DNA of 64,000 nucleotides from Gaeumannomyces sp. JS-464 (Eukaryota > Ascomycota > Sordariomycetes > Magnaporthales > Magnaporthaceae), in the NCBI GenBank assembly GCA_002197995.1, contig NGZR01000001.1:1-64000 (forward strand), given 5' to 3'. A model generated the notes under the pieces. It was not told the origin of the DNA. It ran no database searches and worked only from the letters and a program-made list of their open reading frames with translations. Below, piece by piece: positions 45,971 to 57,243 of this stretch (its first letter is position 1; the number at the start of each line of letters is the position of its first letter). The translations under genes were made by a program, and so were the position numbers.

Positions 45971-48900
45971 ATGCGCTGTCTGCTACGAGCCCTCGCGCTG
46001 GCGCTGCCCCTGGCACCTGGCCTCGCGGGTGCCGAGGCTTCCCCTGACCGCCAACCCGCGCCGCGCCGGTTCCCGCGACGAGATGTGGGCGAGGACGCCG
46101 CGGCAAAGAGGTTTGTCGTCGAGGCGGCCGAGGGAGTCTTGCTCGATGGCCTCCGCGCACAGCTCGTCGCTGCTGGCGTCCAGGTCGTCAAGGCGTTCGA
46201 CTCAGACGTCTTTTCGGGCCTGACGGTTGAGTCTGGCTCGCACAGCGTCGACACGCTCCAGCGGCTCGGGGCAGGGAATGTCGCCCACGCGTGGCCGGTG
46301 CAGAAGGTCCCACTCCCGCCGACCATCGCCGAGGACGAGGGCGTGTCGCTGTCGTCGCTTGGCGGAGGCGCTGCCGCTCAAAACTGGTCCATCCACCATT
46401 CCACTGGCGTCGACAAGCTGCACGCGGCAGGCATCCTGGGGAAGGGCGTCAAGGTTGCCGTCATCGACTCGGGGGTCGACTACCTCCACCCTGCTGTACG
46501 TCCCGCTAGTTCTCCGCGTCTGCTGGCCGTTCTGTGCTGACGAGGCCATCGCATAAGCTTGGAGGAGGATTCGGCCCCGGATTCAAGGTGTCTGGGGGCT
46601 TTGACCTGGTGGGAGACGGTGAGGAGGACCCTTTCTACGTGCGGCCCCAGTAGCTATCTGCCGTCTTCGCTGACTGCCATCGCACAGAATACGACGGATC
46701 CAACACCAAGAAGCCCGATGGCAATCCCATGGATTTATCGGGGGCACTCACGTTTCCGGCATCATTGCTGGGAAGAACGACTTGTAAGTCGGCTCTTCGG
46801 GGACTGGCTCCAGAGGCCATTTAGGCTAACCTTGCATCCACAGCTTCGCCGGTGTGGCTCCAGAGGCCGAGATCCTCTCCTTCAAGGTCTTTGGTGCTGT
46901 AGGTCGTCCATCCTGTCTCATTTGTATCTACATCTAGTCCTAACACAGGCGCCAACGCGGCATCCAGCTCGAAGCCACTGACGAAGACACGCTGGTTGAA
47001 GCCACACTGATGGCCTACGAAGCAGGGGTGCGTCAGCCACCCAGCCCAGAGGAACCACCTGCCCAGACTAGGGCTTGACAGTACTAACCCTTACAGGCGG
47101 ACATCATCACAGCGAGCATCGGCCGGGCGTCCGGGTTTGCCGACGGAGCGTGGGCCACGGTGGCCTCCAGGATCGTCAGCCGTGGCGTCGTCGTCACCAT
47201 TGCGGCTGGCAACGACGGCGAGGAAGGCCCCATGTACGCCAGCAGCGGCTCGTCGGGCAGGGACGTGCTGGCGGTGGCGGCGGTCGACACCAGTCTCGTG
47301 CCGGCCAAGCCGTGGCGCGCCACCTTTTCGGCGGGCAACCAGACGCACACGGCGCAGATGGCCTACATCCCGCCCGTCAACCGGCCTCTCTGGAACCTGA
47401 CAGGCCTGCCCATCTGGCCCCTCAGTCTCGACACGGCGAGCCCCTCAGACGGCTGCAGCCCCTGCCCGACGACACGCCCGACCTCTCGGGCGTCATAGTG
47501 CTGGCCCGCCGCAGCCTTGCCTGCCACTACTACGACGTCCAGGCCAACGTCGAGAAGTTCGGAGCGCGCGCCGTGCTGTTCTACAACAACGACCGCCGCC
47601 CCTTCGCGCACGTCCTCAACTCTGTCCACAAATCCCAGCTCGCCATGATCGACGCCCAGGCCGGGGCGGCCATCGTCGAGGCCATCAGGGCCGGCGGCAA
47701 CGTCACAGCCGACTTCAGCGTGCCAAGGGACGACAACTGGGCCGTCGGGTTCCGCGACAGCCCGCCGGGGGGCATCCCATCGAGCTACAGCAGCTGGGGC
47801 GGCACCAACGACCTGGGCATCAAGCCCGACGTGGCGGCGCCCGGCAGCAGGATCTACAGCACCTACCTCAACGGCACCTTCAAGACGCTCAGCGGCACGT
47901 CCATGGCGACGCCGTACCTGGCCGGCGTGGCCGCCCTGTACATCAGCGCGCACGGGGGGCGCCACATGCACGGGGCGGGCTTCGCCAAGGCCCTGTCCAG
48001 GCGGCTCATCGCCAGCGGCGAGTCGCTGCCGTGGCAGGTGATGGAGGTGACGGCGCTGCCTGTCGATTTCGGCTTCCTCTCGCCCGTGCCGCAGTCGGGG
48101 TCTGGGCTGGTCAACGCCACCAGGGTGCTGGGCCAGACGAGCGCGCTGGCCTTTGAGCCGCTGGCGCTCAACGACACGGCCAACTTTCGACCGTCGCACG
48201 CGGTCGATATTACAAATGGCGGGAGCGAGCCCGTCTCGTACACCTTCTCTCTGCTGCCGGCGGGAGGCTTCAACCTGCAGGGTCGCACCGCGGGGTTTCT
48301 GGCCGACGTCTTGGACGTAAAGCCCTTCTCGCTTGCGCCGCGCGTCGACCTTCCAGCAGGGCCGTTTGTTGTGGAGCCTGGGCAGACGAGGAGAGCAGAG
48401 TGAGTGTTCCGACGGGCCCCTTGGCGTGGCTGCGGGCATGCTGCTGACCTGGCCAGACTTGTCTTCACGGCGCCGCAGGTTGCCGACCAGTCCAGGCTGC
48501 CCGTCTACAGCGGCAAGATCGTCATCACGGGGACCAACGGGGATGTCCTGGGCGTCCCGTACTACGGTACGTGCATCTTTGTTGGGGGCGGCCATTCGCC
48601 ATCCGCCATCGGCTCCGCCACTTTAGAAACTATTAACACCAGACAGGTGCCGCCTTTGACCTGAGGGAGCAGACGCAGGGCAGGATGTTCCCGCCGTCGT
48701 ACCCATTCCAGCGCTCAGGGCCGCGGGGCAGGACATCAACGTGTACAACAAGTATTCCTTCAACCTGAGCCGCGCCGCCCAGGACTTTCCCAAGGTGCAC
48801 GCCATGTTTTTCTGGGGCGTCCGGGAGCTGCGGTGGGACGTGAGTCAATGAATGAATGCCCCTGTGCGCACCAAGCCTGGATTATGCACTCTCTGACCTC

Positions 48901-49263
48901 CGCCTCTCCCAGATCTTCGAGCCCAGTTACAACGAGAGCCAGTGGCAGTATCCGCCCGTCGTCGGCAGAAACGGCTACGTCGGCTCGGCCACCTACTCAA
49001 CATACGCCGCGTCGCAGAGCAACTTCGACCCGGCCACGATGGACAGGGACCGCGTGCTTCCGTTCCCCGCCACGCTGCTGGAGCGCACGACGTCGTGGAG
49101 CCAGGTCGGCAAGCGCTTCTGGTGGCTGGGCAGGCTGGCCAATGGATCCCACGTCGCGCCGGGGAGGTACCGCATGCGCTTTGCCGCCCTGGCGCCAATG
49201 GCGGACCCGGCGCGCGCCGAGAGCTGGCACGTGTGGAAGACGCCCGAGATCTCTGTGGAGTAG
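45971..49263 (+). CDS. Secreted subtilisin-like serine protease (S8, Vpr type) with PA and C-terminal accessory domains
   Basis: Nine exons: 45971-46495, 46558-46618, 46688-46783, 46844-46898, 46968-47027, 47097-48399, 48457-48566, 48647-48839, 48913-49263. Introns are 57-80 bp and all phases agree if three breaks are repaired. About 918 residues. Signal peptide MRCLLRALALALPLAPGLAG, then an I9-like propeptide. The catalytic Asp is in VAVIDSGVDYLHPA and the Ser in LSGTSMATPYLAGVAAL. The substrate-site region is VTIAAGNDGEEGP. A PA insert (VIVLARRSLACHYYDVQAN) and a C-terminal Fn3/DUF1034-like part follow. Breaks lie near 46742, 47462 and 48721. The first falls exactly on the catalytic-His motif: the present sequence keeps GTHVSG, but the His codon before it is missing or altered. 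The family degrades extracellular protein. Confidence 0.9.
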
Positions 49264-49331
49264 TAGACTGTCTGTCTGAGCTTGATGTGCCCCATCGGCT
49301 TGCTTGCCGTCTGTGGGGGTATGTGCTGCAG

Positions 49332-49353
49332 AAAAAAAAAAAAAAAAAAAAAG
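49332..49353 (+). repeat. A22 tract after the protease gene
   Basis: 22 consecutive A about 70 bp beyond the protease stop codon. Homopolymer length may be inexact. Confidence 0.9.
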
Positions 49354-49359
49354 TGCTCG

Positions 49360-50480
49360 CCTTGCATTTTCGTGTCTCTCTTCCTGTGTCATATCCCGCT
49401 TACCTTTTGTTTCCTCCTGTGTAGCTTGTCCCGTGCCACCCTTACCATACCCTGCGCCGCCCCCCTATTCCATCCCCTTCCTGCGTCGCTTTCCGGGTGT
49501 CACCCTTCCCATTTCCTGTCCCGCTTCCCCATCCTATTTCCTTCCTGTGCAGCTTGGCCCGTGTTACCCTTACTTGCCCTACCCCTTTCCCCTCATGTCA
49601 CCTTTCCTGTGTCACTCTTCCCATCCCACCCGTCGTGTCAAACTTCCTAGCCCCTCATCCCCTGTTTCGCTTTCCCCATCTCACCCGTCGTGTGTCAACC
49701 TTTCTAGGCCACTCGTCCTGTGTCGCCTTCCTATGCCGCCCTTGCTGTTTGCCTTCCTGTCATCTCTCCTCTGATCCTCCTATGTGCCGTCTCTTGTTTG
49801 GCTTTCCCACGCACCCTTTCTGTTTCTTTTCCTGTAACCATTTCTACACCGCCTTTGTTGTAACCCTTTCTTGTCATCTTTCCTATGCTGCCTTTCCTGA
49901 TGCCTCTCCTAGGCGACCCTTCCTGTTTCCTTTCCTGTCACCCTTTTATTGCCCTTTCGTCATCATTTCCGTGCCTCTTCTCAATGCACTTCCTGATCCT
50001 TTCCGTTTGCCTCCCCTATCCTTTTCCCATGTTGCCTCACCTGTCTTGTTCCGGTGTAACCTGCAAGTTTCCATTCCTTCCTCTTCCTGACGCACTTTCT
50101 GTTTTTTACTGTTTGCCTCTGCCATCATGTGTAGCCCTGCATGCCTCCCTTCCACGTCTCTTTTTTCCTGACCCAATTCCTGTTCCTTCTCGTTTGCTTT
50201 TGCTCTTACCTTTTTTATGTCACCTGAGCTGTTTGCTTCCGATGTAACCATGCATGCTTCCCTTTCTGTCTCTCTTCTGATACGCTTTCTGCTCCTTTCC
50301 GTTTTCCTTTCCCAATCACCGCTTCACTCATTTTACCTCGCCTGCTTCTTCTGACGTAACCCTACATGTTTCCACTTCCCGTCGCCCTTTTTTTCCCCTT
50401 CGCGTCACCCTTCCCGCGATTTTTCATATAACACTTCCTATCACCCTTTCTACAATACTTCCCGTGACACTTCCTATAGC
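49360..50480 (+). repeat. Long degenerate polypyrimidine minisatellite
   Basis: About 1.1 kb in which the plus strand is almost all C and T, made of imperfect 10-25-base units around CCTTTCCTGTCACCCTT. Open frames here on both strands are low-complexity artefacts. A shorter stretch of similar type lies at 56700-57010. Confidence 0.85.
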
Positions 50481-50605
50481 CCTCCCCATAATCCTAGACT
50501 GCTGGGGATCTCGGCCACTTAAAGGGAGCCTCTTGCCCTTTCCTTCGTACCTTTTTCCCGTCTTCATCAACACACAGCTAAGGAGTCTCTTCTGTTCACC
50601 AACTA

Positions 50606-52437
50606 AGTCAGTGCACCCCCTGTCCGGCCACCTGGCAGCCCCACAGCCTCAGATCGTCGCACGTACTTCAATTCTACGGGATTCCATCAATTCTAATCCG
50701 TTTTCCTTACTTTTTGCTACATTCGATTGCCGAAATGCCAGAGAAACAATATACGGAACGAGAGGTCGAACAGGCCGTCGCCGCGGTGCATGCGAAGGTC
50801 CCAATCCGGGAGGCTGCCCGAGCCTACGGGATACCAAGGTCAACCCTTCAAGACCGCCTCCGAGGCGCCCTACCTATCCGGCAGTCACAAGAGCCCTATC
50901 AACGGATAGCCCCTGAGCAGAAGAAGCGCATAGCGGACTGGATCTTGTTGCAGGCCTCTCTAGGGCTCCCGCCAACGCATGCAGAAGTCCGGTTTTTTGC
51001 ACAGGAGATCCTCCGGCAAGGGGGTACCTCCCTGCCCCTCGGGAAGGCATTGGATCCGTGGTTTTTTTAGGCCGATATCCGGAACCCGTACCGGAAGAGG
51101 CCGTCGGATAAAGGCTGCACGTATTAAAGGGGCTACTACTGCTATAATAAAGCAGTGGTGGGAACGCCTGCAAATACCGAGGTGGCCGGGATCAAGCCGG
51201 AAAATACGTACAACGCCGACGAGGGGGGCCTACAGGAGGGTAAAACGGGCAACGGGCTCGTTCTAGGCCTCGCGGAGGCCCGGCGTTTACAAAGAAAGAG
51301 CCCGGATCTCGTACCTGGACCTCGTTTATCGAATGCATCTCGGCCACTGGGGTCTCACTTCCTCCCCTCATTATTTTCAAAGGAAAAAGCGTACAGGAGC
51401 AGTGGTTTCCGGAAAATTTAGGCCAATTCGAAGGCTGGGAATTTACTGTAACAGATAGCGGGTGGACTACAGATCGCACGGCCGTCGAATGGCTGCAAAA
51501 AGTCTTCCTCCCTCGCACCCGGCCTCCTACCCCTAAACCCGGCTTTTGATATTGGATGGCCACGGATCGCATATAACCAAAAAGTTTATGTCTCTTTGCC
51601 TGCAAAACGACGTTTTTTTTGCTTTATTTACCCCCTTATACCTCGCACGTACTGCAGCCCCTCGATCTATCGGTTTTCAGCCCTTTTAAACACGCCTACC
51701 GCCAAAAATAGGGTCCCAAGCTTTATTTACCTGCTTAACAGTAGTAGGAAAACGCTTATTTTTTGGAAGGTTATGCCTACGTACGCACTAAAGCCTTTAA
51801 CCCTTATATAATTAAGTCGGGGTGGCGGGCAACCGGCCTTTGGCCACGAAATATAGCCAAACCCCTTATGGCCGCTTTATACTCGAAAACTCCAACCAAG
51901 ACAACCGACGAGCCGGAATTTAACAATCCGCAAAGGATAACAGGGCTAAACAACGTTTAACGGTCCCTGCCCGGCTGTCCCAGGTCCTCTGGGAGCCCCC
52001 AAGCAGTCGAGAGAGTTGGCCACCCAAATTAGCACTTTCAAGGCCCGGATTCCTACAAGCCTTACGGCCCGACTTTTTTTTCCAAAAGCTTCAAAAAAGC
52101 TACAGCGTGCACGAATACGACTTGGCTGCAACTTATTAAAAAATTCAGACAGTTAAAGGCCCAATTGGAGGCACAGCGGCCTCGCAAAAAAAGGAAGGTA
52201 GCCCCTGATCCCAACCAGACCTTTGTGGATATCCGCCGCGTTGCAAAGGCAAGGGGTGACGTTGAGGAGGTGGCGTCTGAAAGAGCGGAAAATTCTGATC
52301 AGGAATCAGTATACTCTTGTATCGAGGTTAGTTAGATAGAGGTAGAAAATAGCAGTTGAATGCACTAGGTTGGGTGGTGATCGGGCCCGTGCAAGGTGGC
52401 CGGACAGGGGGGTGGCCGGACAGGGGGTGCATTGACT
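50606..52437 (+). mobile_element. Pogo/Tc5-like DNA transposon, copy 2
   Basis: Inverted termini AGTCARTGCACCCCCTGTCC (50606 onward; complement ending at 52437) with TA at 50604-50605 and 52438-52439. Length is 1832 bp. The right terminus has two tandem GGTGGCCGGACAGGGG units. The transposase is closely related to that at 30966-32574 but in the opposite orientation. Confidence 0.9.
50735..52335 (+). pseudogene. Pogo/Tc5-like transposase, degraded
   Basis: Better preserved than copy 1. The N-terminus opens MPEKQYTEREVEQAVAAVHA, followed by REAARAYGIPRSTLQDRL (psq helix-turn-helix) and a Tc5-type HTH up to a stop at 51068-51070. The DDE core continues with IKPENTYNADEGGLQEG and then, after a frameshift near 51290, FIECISATGVSLPP. 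The C-terminal basic region RPRKKRKVAPDPNQTFVDIR leads to the stop at 52333-52335. At least two premature stops and frameshifts make it inactive. The C-terminal end SVYSCIEVS is shared with copy 1. Confidence 0.87.
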
Positions 52438-52649
52438 TAAAAAGCCTCTGCTGTTCACTGCCTTTTTGCCATATTCGGCAACACTCAACCCTCCTCGACG
52501 CAGGCTTGCAACGATTTGTTCGTTACTTACACTCCCACATCGCTTTATTTTTCTTCCCAACTTTGCCATTTTTCTTGCCAGACTTTACCATTTCTTTCTT
52601 TCCAGCTTGCCCATCTTCTACTTCGTTTTAACAGGTCTAGCCGTAATCA

Positions 52650-55600
52650 TGGACCGTGGAAAAGACCCCGAGCGTCTTCCTGACGCGAGCCCCGTGTCCC
52701 ATGACCCCGAGCGCGCCATCAAGGAGCTCTACGCGAGGAAGACGGTCCCCGTGAGTCGCTGCGTCGCTCAGATCACCGGCCTCGTTCTCAGGGATGCCTC
52801 TTGCCCTGGACTGTCGCACAGCGTCAGCTTTGTGCAGTCGACCTACGGCTACGGAGAAATCCGCATTCGCGTAATCTTCGCTGGTGTGCCGCTGGGAGAG
52901 CTTACCATAAGCTCCAAGCACTGCCACAAGGATGTGGTCGAGCGGGTGGTTGACCTTGAGGGCAGCAGGCCCCCGGCGAGCCTTCAGGGGCTCGTCGACG
53001 AGGGCCAAGCCACCAAGTACTTCCATCTCGTCATCACAACCCAGCGCTGCCACGTCATGGTTCAGGTCTACGAGCCCCAGCATAGTAACCCTGAGACTGA
53101 CATGATCACGGGTTCTGTGCGCTCGTTCCGAGCCTCAACCTTGTCGGCGTCCTCGGCGAGCGATTCGGTCACGCTGGACCCCTTCCTCGTTACAGGTGAG
53201 CCCGGGCTCCAGGGCTACATTGACATGATCGCGGGCATGGTAGCGGCCGCGACTGCGTCCCAGCACCCGGCCCACAAGCTCCTCGTCAAGTCTTCTCGCG
53301 GCGCCATGCAGGTACAGCAGGCCCTCCTGCAGGCCGAGTTGGATTCCCTTGTCAAGAAGGACATCGGCCGCCTGGAGAGGCCCGAACCTGAGAGGATGTA
53401 CTTTGCAGATGACGCGGATCGGGCCGCCTGCCTTGCCTGGGCAGAGCTTGGGGCGCATGAGTTCAAGCAGGCGCACAAGTCGGCCATCCGGGGCTGCGTG
53501 CACAAGACGGTGGCGTTCCCAATCCCGGGGTCCGACTGGAACGGCACCCACACCATGTTCATCTTCTTCGTCACGACAGACAACCCGGACCTCCTGCCAC
53601 GCGAGGGGGAGAGCTGTGAGGTCCGAGTCGTCGGCGTGCGCTACACTGCGCACCCGCTGTCACAGCCCCCCTCGGACGACCTCAAGCTCAGGGCCGTCGC
53701 GAAGGTGCTGTGCGACCAGTTCTACGGCCGCTCGGCCCTGACGGCGGTCGACAACACCGGCCGCGACTTCGCTCGCGCCGTGTACTGCACCTTTGGCCGC
53801 TTCGACGCCGCCGCGCCCGAGCACCGGTCCGAGGAGATCAGGAGGATGGGGTGGACCGACTTCGCGCGGCTGATGGACGACAACGCCAAGTACCAGCACT
53901 GGTTCGACATGTTCGTGCCGGCTCGAGTCTCAGGCAGGACGGCATGCCAATCTGGCAGTCCCTGCAGTCGTACCACGACGACCTGATGTCTCGGCTCAGG
54001 CCCCAGACCGGGGCCCTGCGCTTCCCGACGTACGACTACGCGGGCAGCCCGCCGCCCTTCAGGGCCAGGCGGGTGGCGCTCGACATTTCCCTGCAGGGCT
54101 ACGCCAACGCGGCCTTTGTGGCGCACGCGCGCATCCACAGCGTCTCGGTGCCTGGCGCTGGCGGCGGCCCTGGCGACACCATCACCACAGGCCCTTCAAG
54201 TTCAACCTGCCCCGTTTCGACCCGGCCAGCCCGTCGCTCCCCCAAACCCTGACCAACCGCTTCTCCCAGGTCGGCTGCGTCTTCCTGCCCCGGCCGGCGG
54301 ACCCTGAGCTGGCCTCGCGCATGTGGGCCATCAACCAGGCTTTGGAGCAAGCCCCGAAGACGCCCGCTGGCAGCTATACCCTGGACTGGTCCGGCAAGCA
54401 CAGCGTCTGCAGCGTCGTGGGCGTCCTCAGGATGGTCCGCAGGTTGTCTCACAAGACGCCGCCCGACAGCGAGGCCGAAAAGCGCTTCCGCGACCGCTTC
54501 GATTCTCTCGACCCCCAACAGCAGGCCGTCTTTCAGGCCTTCAACCTCCCCTTTGGCCACCTCAGCATCCAGGGCGCGCCCGGCACCGGCAAGACGGAGG
54601 TGGTGATGCTCCTCGTGGCCGCCACCGTGCTTTCCGAGCCCAAGTTGCCGGTCGTCATCCTGTGCAGCGACAACAAGCGGTGCGACGACGCCTGCAGCCG
54701 CGTCAAGGACATGCTCAGGGAGGTCGTGAAGAAGGACACGGGGGTCGTCAGGCTGGACGCGCTGAGCGAAGGCCCAGGCGACTTCGACATCGTCGACGAG
54801 GTCCTGGCGCTGCTCGTCGCAGACAACGTGGTGCGGCCCCAGGCCCCCCAGCAAGACAGATTGGCGGCTCTTGCTGGTGGCCACCGCCGTGGCACCCATT
54901 CTCTCGTCTCGCGCACGCTGGTCCTTCTCGACGGCGAGCGCAAGCATGAGGATTTCCGCCAGCGCGCGAAATACAAGCCCTACAACCTGGTCGCGGACGC
55001 GGGCTTCAAAGCAGAGGGTCGCAAGCTCGTTGAAGGCATCATGAGGGAGATCCTGTTGGGCTCGCACGTCTTCGTCACAACGCCCACCGCCCTGCGCAGC
55101 GTGCACGCCAGGTTCCCCCAGGTCTTCCACAAGGCCATCGCCGTCGTCACCCTCCGCGCCGCCCAGATGACCGAGGCGCAGTGGCTCGCGGGCGAGGTCG
55201 CCTGCCCCAACGCCAAGCTCCGGATCATGGAAGGCAACCCGCACGAGTCCGGCCTCCCAACCCCTGGCGAGAGCCCCGCGCCGCCCGCGCACGACGCCAC
55301 TGCCGAGCAGGGCCGCCGCCTCGCGCGCGCCCAGTACCAGGCCACCCAGCTGGCCGTCAGCCGCTCCGGCGGAGCTGCGAGGCGGGCGCGCCCTCCTGCC
55401 AGCTGCACACCAACCACCGCCAGTTCGGTTTCCAGCACCGGTTCCTGTCGGAGCGGTTCTACAACAGCAACCTGGAGGCCCGACGCCACTTTCCGGGCAC
55501 GGCAGCGACGCTGGCCGAGGCGACCCCGCGGAAGATCATCACCAGGGCACTCGGGCTCCCCAAGGCGCGCTCCAACTCGCTCATCTGGGACCTCGCCGAC

Positions 55601-56197
55601 AGCTCGGAGCCCATCATCTACGGCCAAAGCCTGTCGGTCGACGACCACACGTACGTCGGCGTCATGGTGAAGGCGGCCGTCTACTTCGTCCGGATGGCGA
55701 TGCTCTTTGGGGTGGCGACCAGCGACCACCGCGATCGCCCGACCGTCGGCGTCGTCTGCGCAAGCGAGGCGCTGGCCCAGTCGGTCCGCCAGGCCCTGCG
55801 CACGCTCCCACGCTCCGACTACGTGCCGGGCTCGTCCGCGTCCTCACGCTCCGCGTCCTGCGTGGGCGACGAGATGGACTACGTCATGCACCTGACGGCT
55901 CGCGAGACCGGCCAGCCCGGCCACCTCAGCCAGCAGTCCACCATGGGTCGTGGGCCTCAGCCGCGGCCGCCTGGTGACCGTCACCGCCTTCACGTCGTGG
56001 GGCTCATGAACCTCGACCCCAGCTGGCAGGCGATGAGCGACATGTGGGCTTTCCTCCAGCACGCCCGCGGCCAGGACAGCTACTGGACGCCCAAAGCGCA
56101 CTGTTTTCGACAACTGTTGTGTTCCTGTGCGGGTTCCGGCACCCGACGCCCGGCCTGTGCCCCAACGAGGCTCAGCAGCGCTGGCCCACGCCCATGA
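52650..56197 (+). CDS. SF1 (Upf1/NAM7-like) helicase-family protein with altered Walker B
   Basis: About 1180 residues from MDRGKDPERL, apparently intron-free, with frame breaks near 53930, 54190, 55370, 55945 and 56000. The N-terminal ~500 residues match no family I know but are shared with the truncated gene at 57244 (for example DNPDLLPREGE). The helicase part has a Q-like motif (DSLDPQQQAVFQAF), Walker A GAPGTGKTE (54573-54599), a TNHRQFG segment and, across two breaks, a motif VI-like VVGLSRGRLVTVTAF. The motif II position reads VVTLRAAQMTEAQ where DEAAQ is usual, and motif III reads GNPHESG instead of GDxxQ. ATP binding may persist, but hydrolysis is doubtful. The end is uncertain. Subtelomeric position and tandem duplication are notable. 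Confidence 0.72.
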
Positions 56198-57243
56198 AAA
56201 GCCGCCTCACCGACCAGGAGACCGCTGACCGCCCAGTCCTACACCAGGGGATCGATTCCTCGCACCGCACAGGTGATTGCCCAGCACAACTTCAACTGAA
56301 AGAGACAGGGATGGAACGGCCAGGAGTGGGACAGGCTCGGCTGGAAAGGGTTGGATAAAAAAAGGCTTGGACAGAAACGGCTTGGACAGGAACGGCTTGG
56401 ATAAGTAGAAGAAAAACAGGCAGGAAAGGAATAGGACAATGCACAGGCCCCTTTTCTCCCACCTTCCTTCGGCCATTGCATCCATGCCATGCTTGTCTGT
56501 GTTGAAGTAGAAAGCGACAGTGTTGGTACGAGTTTAGCTCTTGTAGGCGCAGAGATCTCTTGATGTGATGAGCAATGATGGATCGATCTGTGGAAATGAG
56601 TCTGCTTTCTTCCCTCGGGCCCGTAATCCGTGGTCCCCGAGTCTCTTCGAGTGCATGGCTGGGTCTAGAGATTCGACGGACAGGGACTAAGGAACATGAC
56701 GGATGATCCAGTTTGCCACGGCCTCTTTTCTTCTATGTTGCCTTGGGTTCTTTCCTTGCTATGTAACAATGTTTGTTCCCTCTCTGTTACCCTCACCATC
56801 ATCCTCTCTGTCAGCTTCTGTCACCTTCTCTACACCCCTCTCTCCTCCGCCCTGTTTTGTTCCACCCTCTGTCACCTTTCCGTCATCACTCCCTTCGCTG
56901 CCACCTTCTATACGACTCTTCCTGTTACCATGACTCTTTCTGTCACCTTTTATTGCTGGAGGAGCTCAACTATTTAATCAACCATCCCCGTCCCTGTTCC
57001 CACCACCTTCCCTAACATCTCTATCAACACTCGACTCTCACAGGAATACATCTGCAGCAATTTGATATTCGCTGATTCTACATCCATCGTTCGCTTTCCG
57101 CCTTGCTTCCGCTTTGTTATTCACCCATCTCCCTATTTGCCTCGTTTGGCTGCCACCATCAGCCCTTGTTAGCCAGATCCAACTCCCCCACTGCCTCGGT
57201 CCGTCCTGCCATCATCTCCTGTTGACCAGATCCAGCCTCCATC
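56198..57243. other. Spacer between the two helicase paralogues, partly polypyrimidine
   Basis: 56335-56400 holds short tandem GGCTTGGACAGRAAC-like units. 56700-57010 is C/T-rich with TCTGTCACCTT-type units, similar in kind to 49360-50480. No gene recognised. The last 100 bases before 57244 may be promoter. Confidence 0.6.

Noticed and set aside
29085..49263. A secondary-metabolite gene cluster (lactonase, reductase, protease, rhodopsin)
   Set aside because: No polyketide synthase, peptide synthetase, terpene cyclase or transcription factor is present, and the genes have unrelated roles with long transposon-filled spacers.
49282..50251. Long open frames of 120-197 codons in the C/T-rich tract
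   Set aside because: They are products of the polypyrimidine minisatellite (Ser/Leu/Pro/Phe low complexity) and are open on both strands.
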